A stretch of DNA of 64,000 nucleotides from Pirellulales bacterium (GTDB lineage: Bacteria > Planctomycetota > Planctomycetia > Pirellulales > JAEUIK01), in contig JAIBBZ010000007.1 of the NCBI GenBank assembly GCA_019694435.1, forward strand, positions 124,001 through 188,000. The letters are read 5' to 3'. Shown one piece after another: positions 18,485 to 27,546 of the stretch. Both the position numbers and the translations under genes were made by a program. The notes under the pieces are model-generated. The model did not search any database, had not been told where the DNA came from, and saw nothing but the letters and a program-made list of their open reading frames with translations. Each line of letters opens with the position of its first letter. Positions within the stretch are counted from its first letter, which is position 1.

Positions 18485-19537
18485 TCAGGCGCCGGCCGGC
18501 GCGGCAACTTTCAGTCGCCCGGCCAGGTCGACCAACTGTTGCCAGTTGCCGTCGTCGAAAGGAACTCCCGAACGGGTTCGCTCGGCGAGCACGGCGCGCT
18601 CGGGATCGCCGGCCAGCGTAATGCGATCGACGCCATCGATCCGTGGACAGCCGCGAATAAACGTCAACAAGCCGCCCACCTCGTGGGCAAAATGCTCGCT
18701 GCCGCCGAAATGGCCGGGATCAGCCACGAGCATGAACACGCAGTTGCCGAGTTGTGTTTCCGGCACCTCGCGGGCACACAGCCCGCCGGAGAGAGCGCCC
18801 GAGAAGATCTCGACCATCACTCCCAGGCCAAAGCCCTTGAACGGCTGATCACCTCCCATCGGCCGAATCGAACCGGGCGGATCGCCGTAGAGCGAGCTGG
18901 GCTCGACCGTTGGTCGTCCTTCGCTGTCGAGCAGCCAGCCCTCGGGACACGACTGGCCGGCAATGCGCTTGACGCGCACCTTGCCCTCGGCCGTGGCGCT
19001 GGTGCCAAAGTCGAGCACCAGCGGTTCGTCGCCATGCGGCACCGCGAAGGCCAGCGGATTGGTGCCCAGGCGCGGAGATTTGCCGCCGGGCGGCGCCACG
19101 CGCCGCGTGGCACCGTGGGTATTGACCATCATCATCGCCAACATGCCGAACTCGGTCGCCAGTTCGCACCACTCGCCGAGACGTCCAACGTGGCCTGAGT
19201 GGATCATGGTGCCCACTCCCACGCCGACCGAGCGGGCCTTGGCGACGAGTCGCTCGGTGAGCTCGTGGGCCAGGACTTGGCCGAAACCCCAGTTGCCGTC
19301 GGCCACCAGCGTCGCGGCGCTTTCGCGGACGACGCTCAGCCGCGCTGCTGGACTGATCTCCCCCTTGGCCACCTGGTCGAGGTAATACGGGATGCGCATC
19401 ACGCCGTGCGAATCGTGTCCGCGAAGATTGGCGTCGACCAGGCTCGTCGCCACGGCGCGGGCCTCGTCCGAACCGAGTCCCCCGGCTTTCAGCAGTTCGA
19501 TGGCGAACAATTTCAGCGTCTTCGCGGGAATCTTCAT
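18485..19537 (-). CDS. Malate/L-lactate dehydrogenase-family (Ldh2) oxidoreductase
   Basis: 350 residues of the NAD(P)-dependent Ldh2/MDH2 family, which is unrelated to classical Rossmann lactate/malate dehydrogenases. Family marks: VDANLRGHDSHGVMRIPYYL near 50-70 with the catalytic His, LVADGNWGFGQVLAHEL, VGTMIHSGHVGRLGEWCE, APPGGKSPRLGTNPLAFAVP, and the C-terminal KGFGLGVMVEIFSGALSGG. Substrates in the family include malate, ureidoglycolate, 2,3-diketo-L-gulonate and sulfolactate; nothing here decides. The next gene on the strand is the CehA-like hydrolase. ATG 19537 is the natural family start. Confidence 0.88.
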   Translation of the reverse strand: MKIPAKTLKLFAIELLKAGGLGSDEARAVATSLVDANLRGHDSHGVMRIPYYLDQVAKGEISPAARLSVVRESAATLVADGNWGFGQVLAHELTERLVAKARSVGVGVGTMIHSGHVGRLGEWCELATEFGMLAMMMVNTHGATRRVAPPGGKSPRLGTNPLAFAVPHGDEPLVLDFGTSATAEGKVRVKRIAGQSCPEGWLLDSEGRPTVEPSSLYGDPPGSIRPMGGDQPFKGFGLGVMVEIFSGALSGGLCAREVPETQLGNCVFMLVADPGHFGGSEHFAHEVGGLLTFIRGCPRIDGVDRITLAGDPERAVLAERTRSGVPFDDGNWQQLVDLAGRLKVAAPAGA

Positions 19538-19616
19538 GGCAAAGTGGTTTGACGAGTGCGGGATCGAATTTTCCGGGCGCGGTCGTTAGCATAACGGCAA
19601 TCGGGGGTGTTCGACG

Positions 19617-20393
19617 ATGACGTACGCGGCTGCCGTACCCCAAACGACGAACGATCGGGCGACGAACCAGCGGCCCTTTCTGACGGCCCGTTGGCAGTGG
19701 CTGCTGATGCTCAATTTCGAGGCGCCCGTCGAGGCGCTCACGGCTTGGGCGCCGCGCGGCACCGAGATCGACACCTGGGAGGGCCGGACGTACGTCAGCC
19801 TGGTGGCGTTTCGGTTTCTCGACACGATCGTCCGCGGGCTGCCGATCCCGTTCCACCGCCATTTTGACGAGGTCAATCTGCGGTTTTATGTGCGCCGCCA
19901 GGGACCCGAGGGCTGGCGTCGGGGCGTCGTCTTCGTCAAGGAAATCGTTCCCAGGTGGGCCATCGCCGCCGTCGCCCGGCTGATTTACAACGAGAACTAC
20001 GTGGCTCGCCCGATGGGTCACGAGTTGGCGCTGCGCGACGGATTGCCGAAGCCCGGCAGCACCGTGGCCTATAACTGGCGGCAAGGATCGCGCGTCAGTC
20101 GCCTGGCAGCGGTCGTTGCGGGTGGTCCGGCTCCGCTCCTACCGGGCAGTCAGGCCGAGTTCATCGCCGAACACTACTGGGGCTATGCCCGTCAACGTGA
20201 CGGCGGAACCATGGAGTATCGCGTCGAGCACCCGCCGTGGCGTGTGCTGCCGATTGAGCAGCCTCGGTGCGAGATTGACGCGGCCGACGAATACGGACAA
20301 CCGTTCGCCGCCTGGCTGGAACGGCCGCCCGTTTCGGCGTTCTTGGCCGAAGGCTCTCCGGTCGTCGTGCGGCGCGGTGTGCGGCTGATATGA
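19617..20393 (+). CDS. DUF2071 (YqjF-like) protein
   Basis: 258 residues recognisable as DUF2071. The N-terminus has RPFLTARWQWLLMLNFEAP followed by a hydrophobic stretch (YVSLVAFRFLDTIVRGLPIP), HRHFDEVNLRFYVR, GVVFVKEIVPR and LIYNENYVARPM, all typical of the family. The family's function is unknown; the fold is thought to be ligand-binding (acetoacetate decarboxylase-like). No signal peptide. It is divergent from the Ldh2 gene and convergent with the DUF4112 gene. Confidence 0.8.
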   Translation: MTYAAAVPQTTNDRATNQRPFLTARWQWLLMLNFEAPVEALTAWAPRGTEIDTWEGRTYVSLVAFRFLDTIVRGLPIPFHRHFDEVNLRFYVRRQGPEGWRRGVVFVKEIVPRWAIAAVARLIYNENYVARPMGHELALRDGLPKPGSTVAYNWRQGSRVSRLAAVVAGGPAPLLPGSQAEFIAEHYWGYARQRDGGTMEYRVEHPPWRVLPIEQPRCEIDAADEYGQPFAAWLERPPVSAFLAEGSPVVVRRGVRLI

Positions 20394-20418
20394 CGACGGG
20401 GCGATGCGGCGCTTAGGG

Positions 20419-20961
20419 CTAGCTGCCGCTGATCGCACCGACCAACGCCGTGATCAGCCAGACCGTCAAGGCCAGCGACCCGACGAGGGCCATCAGGACC
20501 ACGGCGGCTGCCGCGCCGACGATCAGCCAGTCGCGACGCCGCGCCCGTTTCAGTTCGCGGGGCGACGCCGTGAGATGGCGACGCAGCAACCGCACGTTTT
20601 TCTGATTCGACTTCCAGCCGACGTCGAACAGGTCGCCAGCCAGCGGTACTGCGCCGCCCAACAAATCGACGGCCGTGTTGGCGACCATGCGCAGAATCGT
20701 TACACGGGGCACGCCGCGCTGCGCAGCAACCTGCAGGATGTAGAGCGCCGCCACCGTGGTCAGCACGTCGCCCAGGCCAGGGATCAGGCCCAACAGCGGG
20801 TCGAGACCGAAGCGGACCCCCAAGCCTGGGATCTCGAATGCGCTATCGCTCCAATAGGCAACGAACTCGGCGCGCCGCAGATCGTCGTCGCCGTGGTCGA
20901 ACATGGGTTCGCCGTCGACAAGTTCGGGCTCGATTGGCGCCGTGCGAAGATTTTGGTTCAT
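20419..20961 (-). CDS. DUF4112 membrane protein
   Basis: 180 residues. The family signature is the central DPLLGLIPGLGDVLTT, with VAALYILQVA and RMVANTAVDLLGGAVPLAGD, then a charged WKSNQKNVRLLRRHL segment and a C-terminal hydrophobic region (VGAAAAVVLMALVGSLALTVW) forming one or two membrane helices. Function is unknown for the family. An acidic N-terminus of about 40 residues precedes it. It lies 48 bp downstream of the trmL stop... on the opposite side of the trmL start region: both genes are minus strand, with trmL upstream in transcription, so they may be co-transcribed. Confidence 0.8.
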   Translation of the reverse strand: MNQNLRTAPIEPELVDGEPMFDHGDDDLRRAEFVAYWSDSAFEIPGLGVRFGLDPLLGLIPGLGDVLTTVAALYILQVAAQRGVPRVTILRMVANTAVDLLGGAVPLAGDLFDVGWKSNQKNVRLLRRHLTASPRELKRARRRDWLIVGAAAAVVLMALVGSLALTVWLITALVGAISGS

Positions 20962-21009
20962 AAACGGATTCTACGCAGCCCGGGCAGATCGGGTTGGCGC
21001 AATTCGCTG

Positions 21010-21483
21010 TCAGTCGAGCGACCAGCCGTGCTGGCGCACCGCTTCGTAGAGGATCACCGCGGCCGCGTTCGACAGGTTCAGGCTGCGTACCTGAGCCCGC
21101 ACGGGAATCCGCAGGCAGCGCTTGGGGTGTGCGTCGAGCAATTCGCGCGGCAAGCCGCTCGATTCGGAGCCGAACACGAACACGTCGTCGCGCTGGAAAC
21201 GGGCTCCGGCATAGGGCACCTGGCCGGTCTTGGTCAGGTACCAATACCGGTCCGGCGGGCCCAACCGTTCGACGAGCGCGGCCCAGTCGTCGACCACCTC
21301 CCAGACCAGGTGCTCCCAGTAGTCGAGCCCGGCTCGGCGCAGGTAGTAATCGTCGACCCGGAAACCCAACGGGCGCACGAGCCACAGCTTCGCACCGACG
21401 GCAACGCACGTACGGCCGACGCTGCCGGTGTTGTGAGGAATTTCCGGCTGGTGGAGCACGACATGCAGCTTGGGCTCGTACAT
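21010..21483 (-). CDS. trmL: tRNA (cytidine/uridine-2'-O-)-methyltransferase
   Basis: A 157-residue minimal SPOUT methyltransferase of the TrmL/CspR group, which methylates the wobble ribose of tRNA-Leu isoacceptors. The knot motifs are intact: HQPEIPHNTGSVGRTCVAVG at the N-terminus, FVFGSESSGLPREL (motif 2), and IPVRAQVRSLNLSNAAAVILYEA (motif 3). ATG 21483 (MYEPKLHVV) is chosen; the frame runs to 21552, but the family begins here. The DUF4112 gene follows 48 bp downstream on the same strand. Confidence 0.92.
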   Translation of the reverse strand: MYEPKLHVVLHQPEIPHNTGSVGRTCVAVGAKLWLVRPLGFRVDDYYLRRAGLDYWEHLVWEVVDDWAALVERLGPPDRYWYLTKTGQVPYAGARFQRDDVFVFGSESSGLPRELLDAHPKRCLRIPVRAQVRSLNLSNAAAVILYEAVRQHGWSLD

Positions 21484-21575
21484 CGCCGCATTGTAATCGC
21501 GCACGCTGGCCGGCGCGGCAGGCGGTCGGCTACATTGCCCGTGCAGTTGCATTCATTCGACGGGCCAGGTTGTCG

Positions 21576-22715
21576 ATGGGTCTCGAAATGCCGCTTCTTC
21601 TTACCGCCGCGCAGCGCGCAAGTTACTGCCGGGCCGTCGACTTCGCCGCTGCGCAATTCGACGCAACCGTGCGCCGCTGGCCCGACTATTTCCCGGCCTA
21701 TACGACCGCCGGCCGGTGGCATCACGCCGGCGAGTTGTGGACCGACTGGACGGGCGGCTTCCTGGCCGGCGCCATGTGGCAGCTCGAACGCCACACGGGC
21801 GACGAGGTCTGGCGCCAACGGGCAGAGCGCTACTCGCGCCTGCTCGAACCGCGGCAGCACGACCGCGCCGTGCACGATCTGGGCTTCGTGTTCTTGAACA
21901 CCTATCGCCCCTGGTACGAGCGGACCGGCGATCCACGGTTGCAGGCAGTGTTGCTGACCGCCGCGCGCACGCTGGCGCTGCGATTTCGCGAGCGCGGACA
22001 GTATCTCTGCAGCTTTATCGGTCCGCAGTCGTTGTTCATCGACATCATGATGAACGTGCCGCTGATCTTTTACGGGGCCCAGGCAACGGGCGATGCCGAG
22101 TTGCTGCGCGTGGCCGAAGCGCATTGCCGCACGACGCGCGACCGGATCGTCAGGGCCGATGGTTCGACGGCGCACGAGGGGCTGTTCGATCTCGAGTCGG
22201 GCGCATTCCTGGGTGAATCGACGCACCAGGGGCTACGCGGCGACAGCCGCTGGGCCCGGGGACTGGCCTGGTCGCTCTACGGTTATAGCCAGTGCTATGC
22301 GCTGACGGGCAACGACGAATGGCGCGAGGTGGCCGAGCGCAACGCCGCGTTCTGGCTGGCGCGGCTGCCGGCCGATGGCGTGCCCTACTGGGATTTTGAC
22401 GCCGACCTCTCGGCGCCGTTGCCCTGGGGACCGCAAAAGGACAGCTCGGCCGCCGCCATCGCCGCCAGCGGACTGTTGCATCTGGCCGGGCACTCGTCGA
22501 GCGAGGAGCGTGCCGAGCCCTATCGAACGACGGCCTTGCGCATGCTCGATGCCCTCACCGGCAGCGAATATCTGGCCGCGGGAGTGCCCGGCTGGGAAGG
22601 CAGCCTGCGACACGGCGTATATCACACCGCCAAGGGCCTGGGCGTCGACGAATCGGTGATGTGGGGCGAATTCTTCTTTCTCGAAGGTCTGTTGCGAGCG
22701 CTGGATGGTGATTGA
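21576..22715 (+). CDS. Unsaturated glucuronyl hydrolase (GH88-like)
   Basis: 379 residues of an (alpha/alpha)6-barrel glycoside hydrolase that removes unsaturated uronic acid from oligosaccharides left by polysaccharide lyases. The two conserved aspartates of the family are visible: Asp101 in HDLGFVFLNTY and Asp156 in SLFIDIMMNVPLIF. Other marks are GDSRWARGLAWSLYGY, YWDFDADL and DSSAAAIAASGLL. There is no signal peptide, so the substrate would be imported. The start is ATG 21576 or ATG 21588; the much longer open frame upstream is not family-like. No lyase or transporter gene is nearby. Confidence 0.87.
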   Translation: MGLEMPLLLTAAQRASYCRAVDFAAAQFDATVRRWPDYFPAYTTAGRWHHAGELWTDWTGGFLAGAMWQLERHTGDEVWRQRAERYSRLLEPRQHDRAVHDLGFVFLNTYRPWYERTGDPRLQAVLLTAARTLALRFRERGQYLCSFIGPQSLFIDIMMNVPLIFYGAQATGDAELLRVAEAHCRTTRDRIVRADGSTAHEGLFDLESGAFLGESTHQGLRGDSRWARGLAWSLYGYSQCYALTGNDEWREVAERNAAFWLARLPADGVPYWDFDADLSAPLPWGPQKDSSAAAIAASGLLHLAGHSSSEERAEPYRTTALRMLDALTGSEYLAAGVPGWEGSLRHGVYHTAKGLGVDESVMWGEFFFLEGLLRALDGD

Positions 22716-22777
22716 AGCGGTGCTCGCGCTGGAGCCGCGTCTTCGAGTTCATACATGCGTTACGTCAACGAAGCGAA

Positions 22778-23659
22778 ATGAAGCTGCGCAAAGCGATCTC
22801 GACGTTGATTGCCCTCATCGTTCTGCTGGCTGTCACGCGCAGCCTGGCAAGCGATCGGATTGCACTCGGCTCGGCCAGTTTTCAGTTTGTCGATCGGCTA
22901 GGGAATGCCGACAAGCCGATCGTTGTGTGGACGCATGCTCCCCGGGCCCTCAAGCCCAAATCGGCCATCGTGTTTGTCATGCATGGCATGCGCCGAAACG
23001 GCCGGGAGTATCGCGATCAATGGGTGCGACACGCCGAGGCCCAGCGATTCTTGCTGATTGTTCCCGAGTTCTCCGAGCAAGCGTACTCGGACGAGGCGTA
23101 TCAGCGCGGCAACATGTTCGACGACCAGGGCCGCGCAATTGACCCGACAAAGTGGACCTTTACGGCCATCGAGCACCTGTTCGATTACGTTCGCGAGGCG
23201 GCCGGAAACCGCTCTGAGCAATACTACTTGTATGGACATTCGGCCGGTGGCCAGGTGGTGCAGCGGCTGGTCATGTTTTTGCCTCAGGCGCGCTTCAAGC
23301 GGGCGATCGCCGCGAATCCCGGTTATTACACGCTCCCCGAAGCCGGTGCATTTCCCTACGGTCTAGATGGCACGACCGCGAGCGACGAGACGCTCAGGCA
23401 AGGCTTTGCACGCGACTTCGTCTTGCTGTTAGGCGACGCGGACACCGATCGCGACGACCCCAATCTGCGCAAAACGGCCGAGGCCGACCGGCAGGGTCAG
23501 CATCGCTTCGAGCGGGGCCAGTTTTTCTTTGAACGGGCCCGGCAGCGCGCGGCCGCGCTCGACGCCGACTTTCATTGGCAGAAGCGGACCGTGCGTGGAG
23601 CCGGACATTCGGACAAGCAGATGTCTCAGGCAGCGGTTACGGCCCTGTTTGCCCGCTAG
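22778..23659 (+). CDS. Secreted alpha/beta hydrolase
   Basis: 293 residues. The signal peptide (TLIALIVLLAVTRSLAS) is followed by a compact alpha/beta hydrolase: VFVMHGMRRNG forms the oxyanion strand, YLYGHSAGGQVVQRLV has the nucleophile Ser in GHSAGG, LLGDADTDRDDP the acid, and VRGAGHSDKQM the His. The layout resembles PHB-depolymerase/feruloyl-esterase-like secreted hydrolases; the substrate is unknown. ATG 22778 is chosen because it starts the signal peptide. It follows the glucuronyl hydrolase by 62 bp on the same strand. Confidence 0.8.
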   Translation: MKLRKAISTLIALIVLLAVTRSLASDRIALGSASFQFVDRLGNADKPIVVWTHAPRALKPKSAIVFVMHGMRRNGREYRDQWVRHAEAQRFLLIVPEFSEQAYSDEAYQRGNMFDDQGRAIDPTKWTFTAIEHLFDYVREAAGNRSEQYYLYGHSAGGQVVQRLVMFLPQARFKRAIAANPGYYTLPEAGAFPYGLDGTTASDETLRQGFARDFVLLLGDADTDRDDPNLRKTAEADRQGQHRFERGQFFFERARQRAAALDADFHWQKRTVRGAGHSDKQMSQAAVTALFAR

Positions 23660-23679
23660 GTCGTCGACAAACAGGCCGC

Positions 23680-24993
23680 TCAGGGAATCTCGACCAAGGG
23701 CAGCGGATCGGACCAGGCGACCGACTTCAGCTCTTCGTCGCTGGGGTTCTCTTTGTCGACGATTCTCGTCACGCGATCCAAATACTCTCGCGGCGTCGCA
23801 ATCGACAGTCGCACGATCTTCTTCGGCACCAGATGAACGACCTGTTCGTTGGGCTTCGGCCGCGGGGGTTCGTAGCGCCGCTGGCTTTGCTCGTTGAGAC
23901 GGAATTTCCAGAGGCGGAACAACAGCGAATCGCTTGGTTCGAGAAACGAGCCGCCACCCCCGCCCCCAAGGCCGCCGCCAGAACCACCCTCGGGCACAAT
24001 GGTCAGCCGCGCGATCACAAAATAGCGTCCCGACGGCCAGGCGAGCGTTTCTGAACCGAATCTCAAAATCCGGTCCGTGTCGAGCTCGTGAACCGCTGCG
24101 TGCCTCGAGAAGCCCAGTGCTATGGACGGGCCCATTGCGGGGAACGCAGGCGGTTGCGTTGCCAAGTTCGGCGACCAGGGCAACGCCCATAGATCGAGTG
24201 GAATCACTTGCAGGTCCCAGACGATGGGGACTTTCACGGCGTTTCCGACGTCGAGCGGTACATCGCGTGAAAGTTCAATCTCAAGCTGGCCGCCAAGGAG
24301 TTCGACGTCCATTTCGATCGCGTGGTGCAATGTGGGTAAGGTGATCGGCGCGCTTTGGACGTTGAAGATTGGCCGCATACGCTGCCACCCAGGGAAGGCG
24401 CCCTGATTTCCCACGACCTCAGGATTGCCGGTGCCAATCAGCGGCGCAAGTACGGCATAAGTGCCCGGCGGCAAGATTCCGCTGCAAAAGCGTCCTTCCT
24501 GGTCCGTTGTCAAATTGGCAAAGACTTCGAGCGAAGGCAAAGCCCTGATTTCCACCCCCGTCCCGACCGCTGGTTGGTCCGGACTGCCGAGGTAAAGCCG
24601 GCCGGTGATTTCGCGCTGGCTCTGGTCGTTCTGGGCAGCCAGGATTTCGCGTTGTGCGGCGGCCAGTGCCGACAGGTCGCTGGTGACTCGCGACATCTGC
24701 ATCGATAACAGGCACAACACGGACGTGGTCGCAACCATCACAATGAACAATGCGGCGCGTAGCATGATTTGCCCTCCAGCGTTGATCCACCAACATTGCC
24801 AGGTAACCCAAGTGAAATTGCCGAACTGTCGCCGGGCCGCATCCTCGGGATCGGTCGCGCCGCTTTGCTGCGCGGCGGCGGTCGCCAGCGCCAGATGATC
24901 GGCCAGCTCGGCGGCAATCCGAGCCCGCACGTTGCCGGGTTCGCCAACGGTTACTTCCGAGTCGGGAACTGTGGGCCTCGCATCATCCGACAT
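23680..24993 (-). CDS. PadR-associated membrane protein with carboxypeptidase-regulatory-like domain
   Basis: 437 residues, not a characterised family. Residues 20-60 (VRARIAAELADHLALA...) resemble the short N-terminal prefix domain of permeases encoded next to padR genes. One membrane helix follows (about 78-96), then a heptad-rich segment (DLSALAAAQREILAAQNDQS). A beta-sandwich resembling carboxypeptidase-regulatory/SpaA domains comes next (ITGRLYLG...EGRFCSGILPPGTYAVLAPL), and the tail is a long periplasmic region with a Gly-rich stretch (GGSGGGLGGGGGGS). Its start overlaps the padR stop by 11 bp, so the two are translationally coupled. Function unknown; an envelope-stress or surface role is possible. 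Confidence 0.65.
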   Translation of the reverse strand: MSDDARPTVPDSEVTVGEPGNVRARIAAELADHLALATAAAQQSGATDPEDAARRQFGNFTWVTWQCWWINAGGQIMLRAALFIVMVATTSVLCLLSMQMSRVTSDLSALAAAQREILAAQNDQSQREITGRLYLGSPDQPAVGTGVEIRALPSLEVFANLTTDQEGRFCSGILPPGTYAVLAPLIGTGNPEVVGNQGAFPGWQRMRPIFNVQSAPITLPTLHHAIEMDVELLGGQLEIELSRDVPLDVGNAVKVPIVWDLQVIPLDLWALPWSPNLATQPPAFPAMGPSIALGFSRHAAVHELDTDRILRFGSETLAWPSGRYFVIARLTIVPEGGSGGGLGGGGGGSFLEPSDSLLFRLWKFRLNEQSQRRYEPPRPKPNEQVVHLVPKKIVRLSIATPREYLDRVTRIVDKENPSDEELKSVAWSDPLPLVEIP

Positions 24994-25342
24994 ACGCCAA
25001 ACCCAGGATGCGATTGACGGCGGCCGTGAATGCGGACCACTCTTTGCGCCCCGCTTCGAGTTCCTTCCGCCCCTGTGCGGTCAGCTGGTAATACTTTCGC
25101 GGCCGGCCTTCGGGCGAGTCGCGCCAATTCGCGGCCAGCAGCCCGCGTTTTTCCAGGCGATGCAAGGCGGGGTACAGCGTACCCTCCTGGGTGAGTAAGG
25201 CGCCGGCACTGCGCCGTTCGATGGCCTTGGCGATCTCATAGCCGTAGGTGCGCCCCTCGGCGATGACTTCGAGGACGACCGTCTCTAATGCACCACGGAG
25301 CAAGTCGGCGTTCACGAGCCTGGGTCCCTTCTTGATCTGCAT
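24983..25342 (-). CDS. PadR-family transcriptional regulator
   Basis: 119 residues with the PadR winged-helix: LRGALETVVLEVIAEGRTYGYEIAKAIE, then LTQEGTLYPALHRLEKRGLLAANW and the wing GRPRKYYQLTAQGRKELEAG. This is the short PadR-s1 form with a minimal C-terminal helix. PadR proteins usually repress their own operon; a palindrome typical of their operators lies 47 bp upstream, over the predicted -10. The ATG at 25342 (MQIKKGPR) is preferred to a TTG two codons earlier. The stop overlaps the start of the partner membrane protein. Confidence 0.9.
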   Translation of the reverse strand: MQIKKGPRLVNADLLRGALETVVLEVIAEGRTYGYEIAKAIERRSAGALLTQEGTLYPALHRLEKRGLLAANWRDSPEGRPRKYYQLTAQGRKELEAGRKEWSAFTAAVNRILGLAYVG

Positions 25343-25388
25343 CCGCAAGCGGTCGCCGACCGTGTCGGTCGAACATGCCTTGCGTGTC

Positions 25389-25406
25389 TAGGTATAATGA
25401 TACCTA
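25389..25406. promoter_or_regulatory. PadR operator palindrome
   Basis: TAGGTAT-AATG-ATACCTA, a perfect 7-4-7 inverted repeat, with a further AGGTAT half-site at 25415-25420. It overlaps the -10 of the predicted padR promoter (minus strand) and a TATAAT on the plus strand (25393-25398) that could serve ispG. Site shape fits PadR autoregulation; the assignment is inference. Confidence 0.6.
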
Positions 25407-25424
25407 TGCTGGCCAGGTATGCAA
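25397..25424 (-). promoter_or_regulatory. Predicted padR promoter
   Basis: Minus strand: -35 TTGCAT (25419-25424), 16-bp spacer, -10 TATCAT (25397-25402, 5 of 6 consensus). The -10 lies inside the palindrome at 25389-25406, so a bound repressor would block it. Confidence 0.45.
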
Positions 25425-25550
25425 GCGAGAAGTTGGACAAGGTGCCACCCGCTCCCCGAACGCGCGGTAAGGCGATAAACTGTGGTTGCGGCCCAATTCG
25501 CGGTTCGATTTGGCCCGGCGCGCAGCGCGAGTTCTTGCTGGAGCAATCTC

Positions 25551-26699
25551 TTGGAAATCACGCGTAATCCCACCCGGCCGGTGCGGGTTGGCACGGTTAC
25601 CCTGGGCGGTGGGCACCCGATTGCCGTCCAGAGCATGACGGCGACGCACACGCAAGATGTCGCGGCGACCGTGGCACTGGTGAACGACCTGCAGGACGCC
25701 GGGGCTGACGTGATTCGCATCGCCGTCGACAGTCAGAAGGACGCCGAGGCGCTGGCCGAAATCCGCCGGCAGACGACGGCCAACCTGTCGGTCGATCTGC
25801 AGGAAAATTATCGGCTGGCCGCGGTGGTCGCGCCGAGCGTCGACAAGATTCGCTACAACCCGGGCCACCTCTACCACCACGAACGGCAAAAGCCCTGGCA
25901 GGACAAGGTGCGGTTTATCGCCGAAGTGGCGGCGGCCAACGACTGCGCGCTACGCGTGGGCGTCAATTGCGGGTCGGTCGATCCAGCCCAGCTCGAGAAA
26001 TTTGCCGAGGACGACTCGATCTCGCCGATGCTGGAAAGTGCCTGGGAGCACTGCGAACTGCTCGACTCGATCGGTTTTGCGCGCTATGTCGTCTCGCTCA
26101 AGGATTCGGACCCGCGCAAGGTGATCGAGGTCAACACCCGGTTCGCCGCGCAGCGCCCTGACGTACCGCTGCACTTGGGCGTGACCGAAGCCGGCATTCC
26201 GCCCGATGGAATCATCAAGACCCGGATCGCGTTCGAGCAGTTGATCAGCCGCGGCATCGGCGACACGATCCGTGTGTCGCTTACCGTGCCCAATCCGCGC
26301 AAGCGCGAAGAGATCGCCGCCGGGCGGCAAATTCTGGCCGATATCGCCGCCGGCCGGGTCCGCTCGGTCGTCGACTACGGGCTCAGCACGCTCAACATCA
26401 TCAGTTGCCCGAGTTGCTCGCGGGTCGAGAACGAAGCGTTCGTCGAGTTGGCCCAGCAGGTCAAGGCGATGACCGAGTATGCCCGCGATCACGCCTTGAC
26501 GATTGCCGTGATGGGCTGCCGGGTGAACGGTCCCGGTGAAACGGACGACGCCGACCTGGGCCTGTGGTGCGGGCCAAAGTTCGTGAATCTCAAGCGCGGC
26601 GCCGAGGAGCTGGGCGCATTTCCGTACGATCAGATTCTCGATCGGTTGCGCGAGGAGCTCGACGCGCTGATCGCCCAGCGCTCGCCGGCGGGGGCCTGA
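25551..26699 (+). CDS. ispG: 4-hydroxy-3-methylbut-2-enyl-diphosphate synthase
   Basis: The [4Fe-4S] enzyme of the MEP isoprenoid pathway that makes HMBPP from cyclic methylerythritol diphosphate. This is the two-domain bacterial form: a TIM barrel ([24 protein letters not shown] at the start) and a C-terminal cluster domain with ISCPSCSR and [10 protein letters not shown] cysteines and Glu. The start is taken as TTG 25551 ([11 protein letters not shown]), because the family begins at this segment and GGAG lies nine bases upstream; no ATG fits. Length about 382. It converges with the metallopeptidase gene one base after its stop. Confidence 0.94.
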   Translation: MEITRNPTRPVRVGTVTLGGGHPIAVQSMTATHTQDVAATVALVNDLQDAGADVIRIAVDSQKDAEALAEIRRQTTANLSVDLQENYRLAAVVAPSVDKIRYNPGHLYHHERQKPWQDKVRFIAEVAAANDCALRVGVNCGSVDPAQLEKFAEDDSISPMLESAWEHCELLDSIGFARYVVSLKDSDPRKVIEVNTRFAAQRPDVPLHLGVTEAGIPPDGIIKTRIAFEQLISRGIGDTIRVSLTVPNPRKREEIAAGRQILADIAAGRVRSVVDYGLSTLNIISCPSCSRVENEAFVELAQQVKAMTEYARDHALTIAVMGCRVNGPGETDDADLGLWCGPKFVNLKRGAEELGAFPYDQILDRLREELDALIAQRSPAGA

Positions 26700-26700
26700 G

Positions 26701-27546
26701 CTACGGGGCGGCCGTTCCATTGCCCGCCAACAGGCGCAAGTGCTCGACCAGCACCGGCTCGGGTTGCGGCAGCACCGCCGCCAGCCGGGGCGCGAAGGGC
26801 ACCGGGTCGTTGCTCGAGCGCAAGGATTGTAGATAGTCGCAGAGCACTTGCCGCAATTGCGGCGGGCCGTGCAGCATCAGGTGGACCCAGGCCCAGCTCT
26901 CGGCATAGTAGCGTTGCGTCATGTCGGCGACGGCCGTGATCGATTCGAGCCGCGCCAAGAACGGTCGCCATTGGCCCGCGGCCAGCGCGGCCGAGAGCTC
27001 GGCGACGTGGGGCCGATTCAAACCTCCCGCGCCGCGGGCCACTTCGAAGTACTCGGCCAAGCCCTCGTCGAGCCATAGCGGGATATTCGGTACGACCGCG
27101 TGCAGGTAGCCGTGGGCCACTTCGTGCCGCAAGTCTTCGGCCACTCGGTCGCCCCATTGCGCGTAAACCGCTAATTGGGTGTCGGTCTCGATAAAGAACG
27201 CACGGCGCTCGGGAAACTCGGGAAACTCGAGCGCCAGAAACCGCGAGAACTCTTGTGGAGTGTCGAACAGGTAAACGTGGATCGGTTCGTCCGAACGCGG
27301 CAGCGTCAAGAGCTGGCTGAGCTGGTCGCGCTGATCGGTCAATTCCTTCAGCAGCCGGTGATTGGCCGGCAGCGGGTTTTCGCTGTGCACGACTAGTTGG
27401 CCGGTGACCAGCGCATGGCGCGCGGGCAGGATCGACGGCGCGTGCAGCGTATTAACGCAGCCCACCGCTTGGACCGTGGCCAGCACCGCGACGATCGCCC
27501 GGGCGACGGCCGTTGCCGCAGGGGATTGGCGCGCGCGGCGTTTCAC
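26701..27546 (-). CDS. Peptidase MA-like gluzincin, putative lipoprotein
   Basis: 281 residues with the zinc motif H141-E-V-A-H145 and downstream Glu161 in WLDEGLAEYFE, the hallmark of peptidase-MA-like gluzincins. A hydrophobic N-terminal segment ends in QAVGC at Cys30, a possible but imperfect lipobox, so the enzyme may be anchored outside the cytoplasmic membrane. The start is a GTG at 27546 that overlaps the stop of the upstream glycosyltransferase in a GTGA, so the two are translationally coupled. Most of the longer upstream open frame is an antisense shadow. The substrate is unknown. Confidence 0.8.
   Translation of the reverse strand: MKRRARQSPAATAVARAIVAVLATVQAVGCVNTLHAPSILPARHALVTGQLVVHSENPLPANHRLLKELTDQRDQLSQLLTLPRSDEPIHVYLFDTPQEFSRFLALEFPEFPERRAFFIETDTQLAVYAQWGDRVAEDLRHEVAHGYLHAVVPNIPLWLDEGLAEYFEVARGAGGLNRPHVAELSAALAAGQWRPFLARLESITAVADMTQRYYAESWAWVHLMLHGPPQLRQVLCDYLQSLRSSNDPVPFAPRLAAVLPQPEPVLVEHLRLLAGNGTAAP

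Noticed and set aside
20404..21897. 497-residue plus-strand open frame over DUF4112 and trmL
   Set aside because: Shadow frame across two well-supported minus-strand genes.
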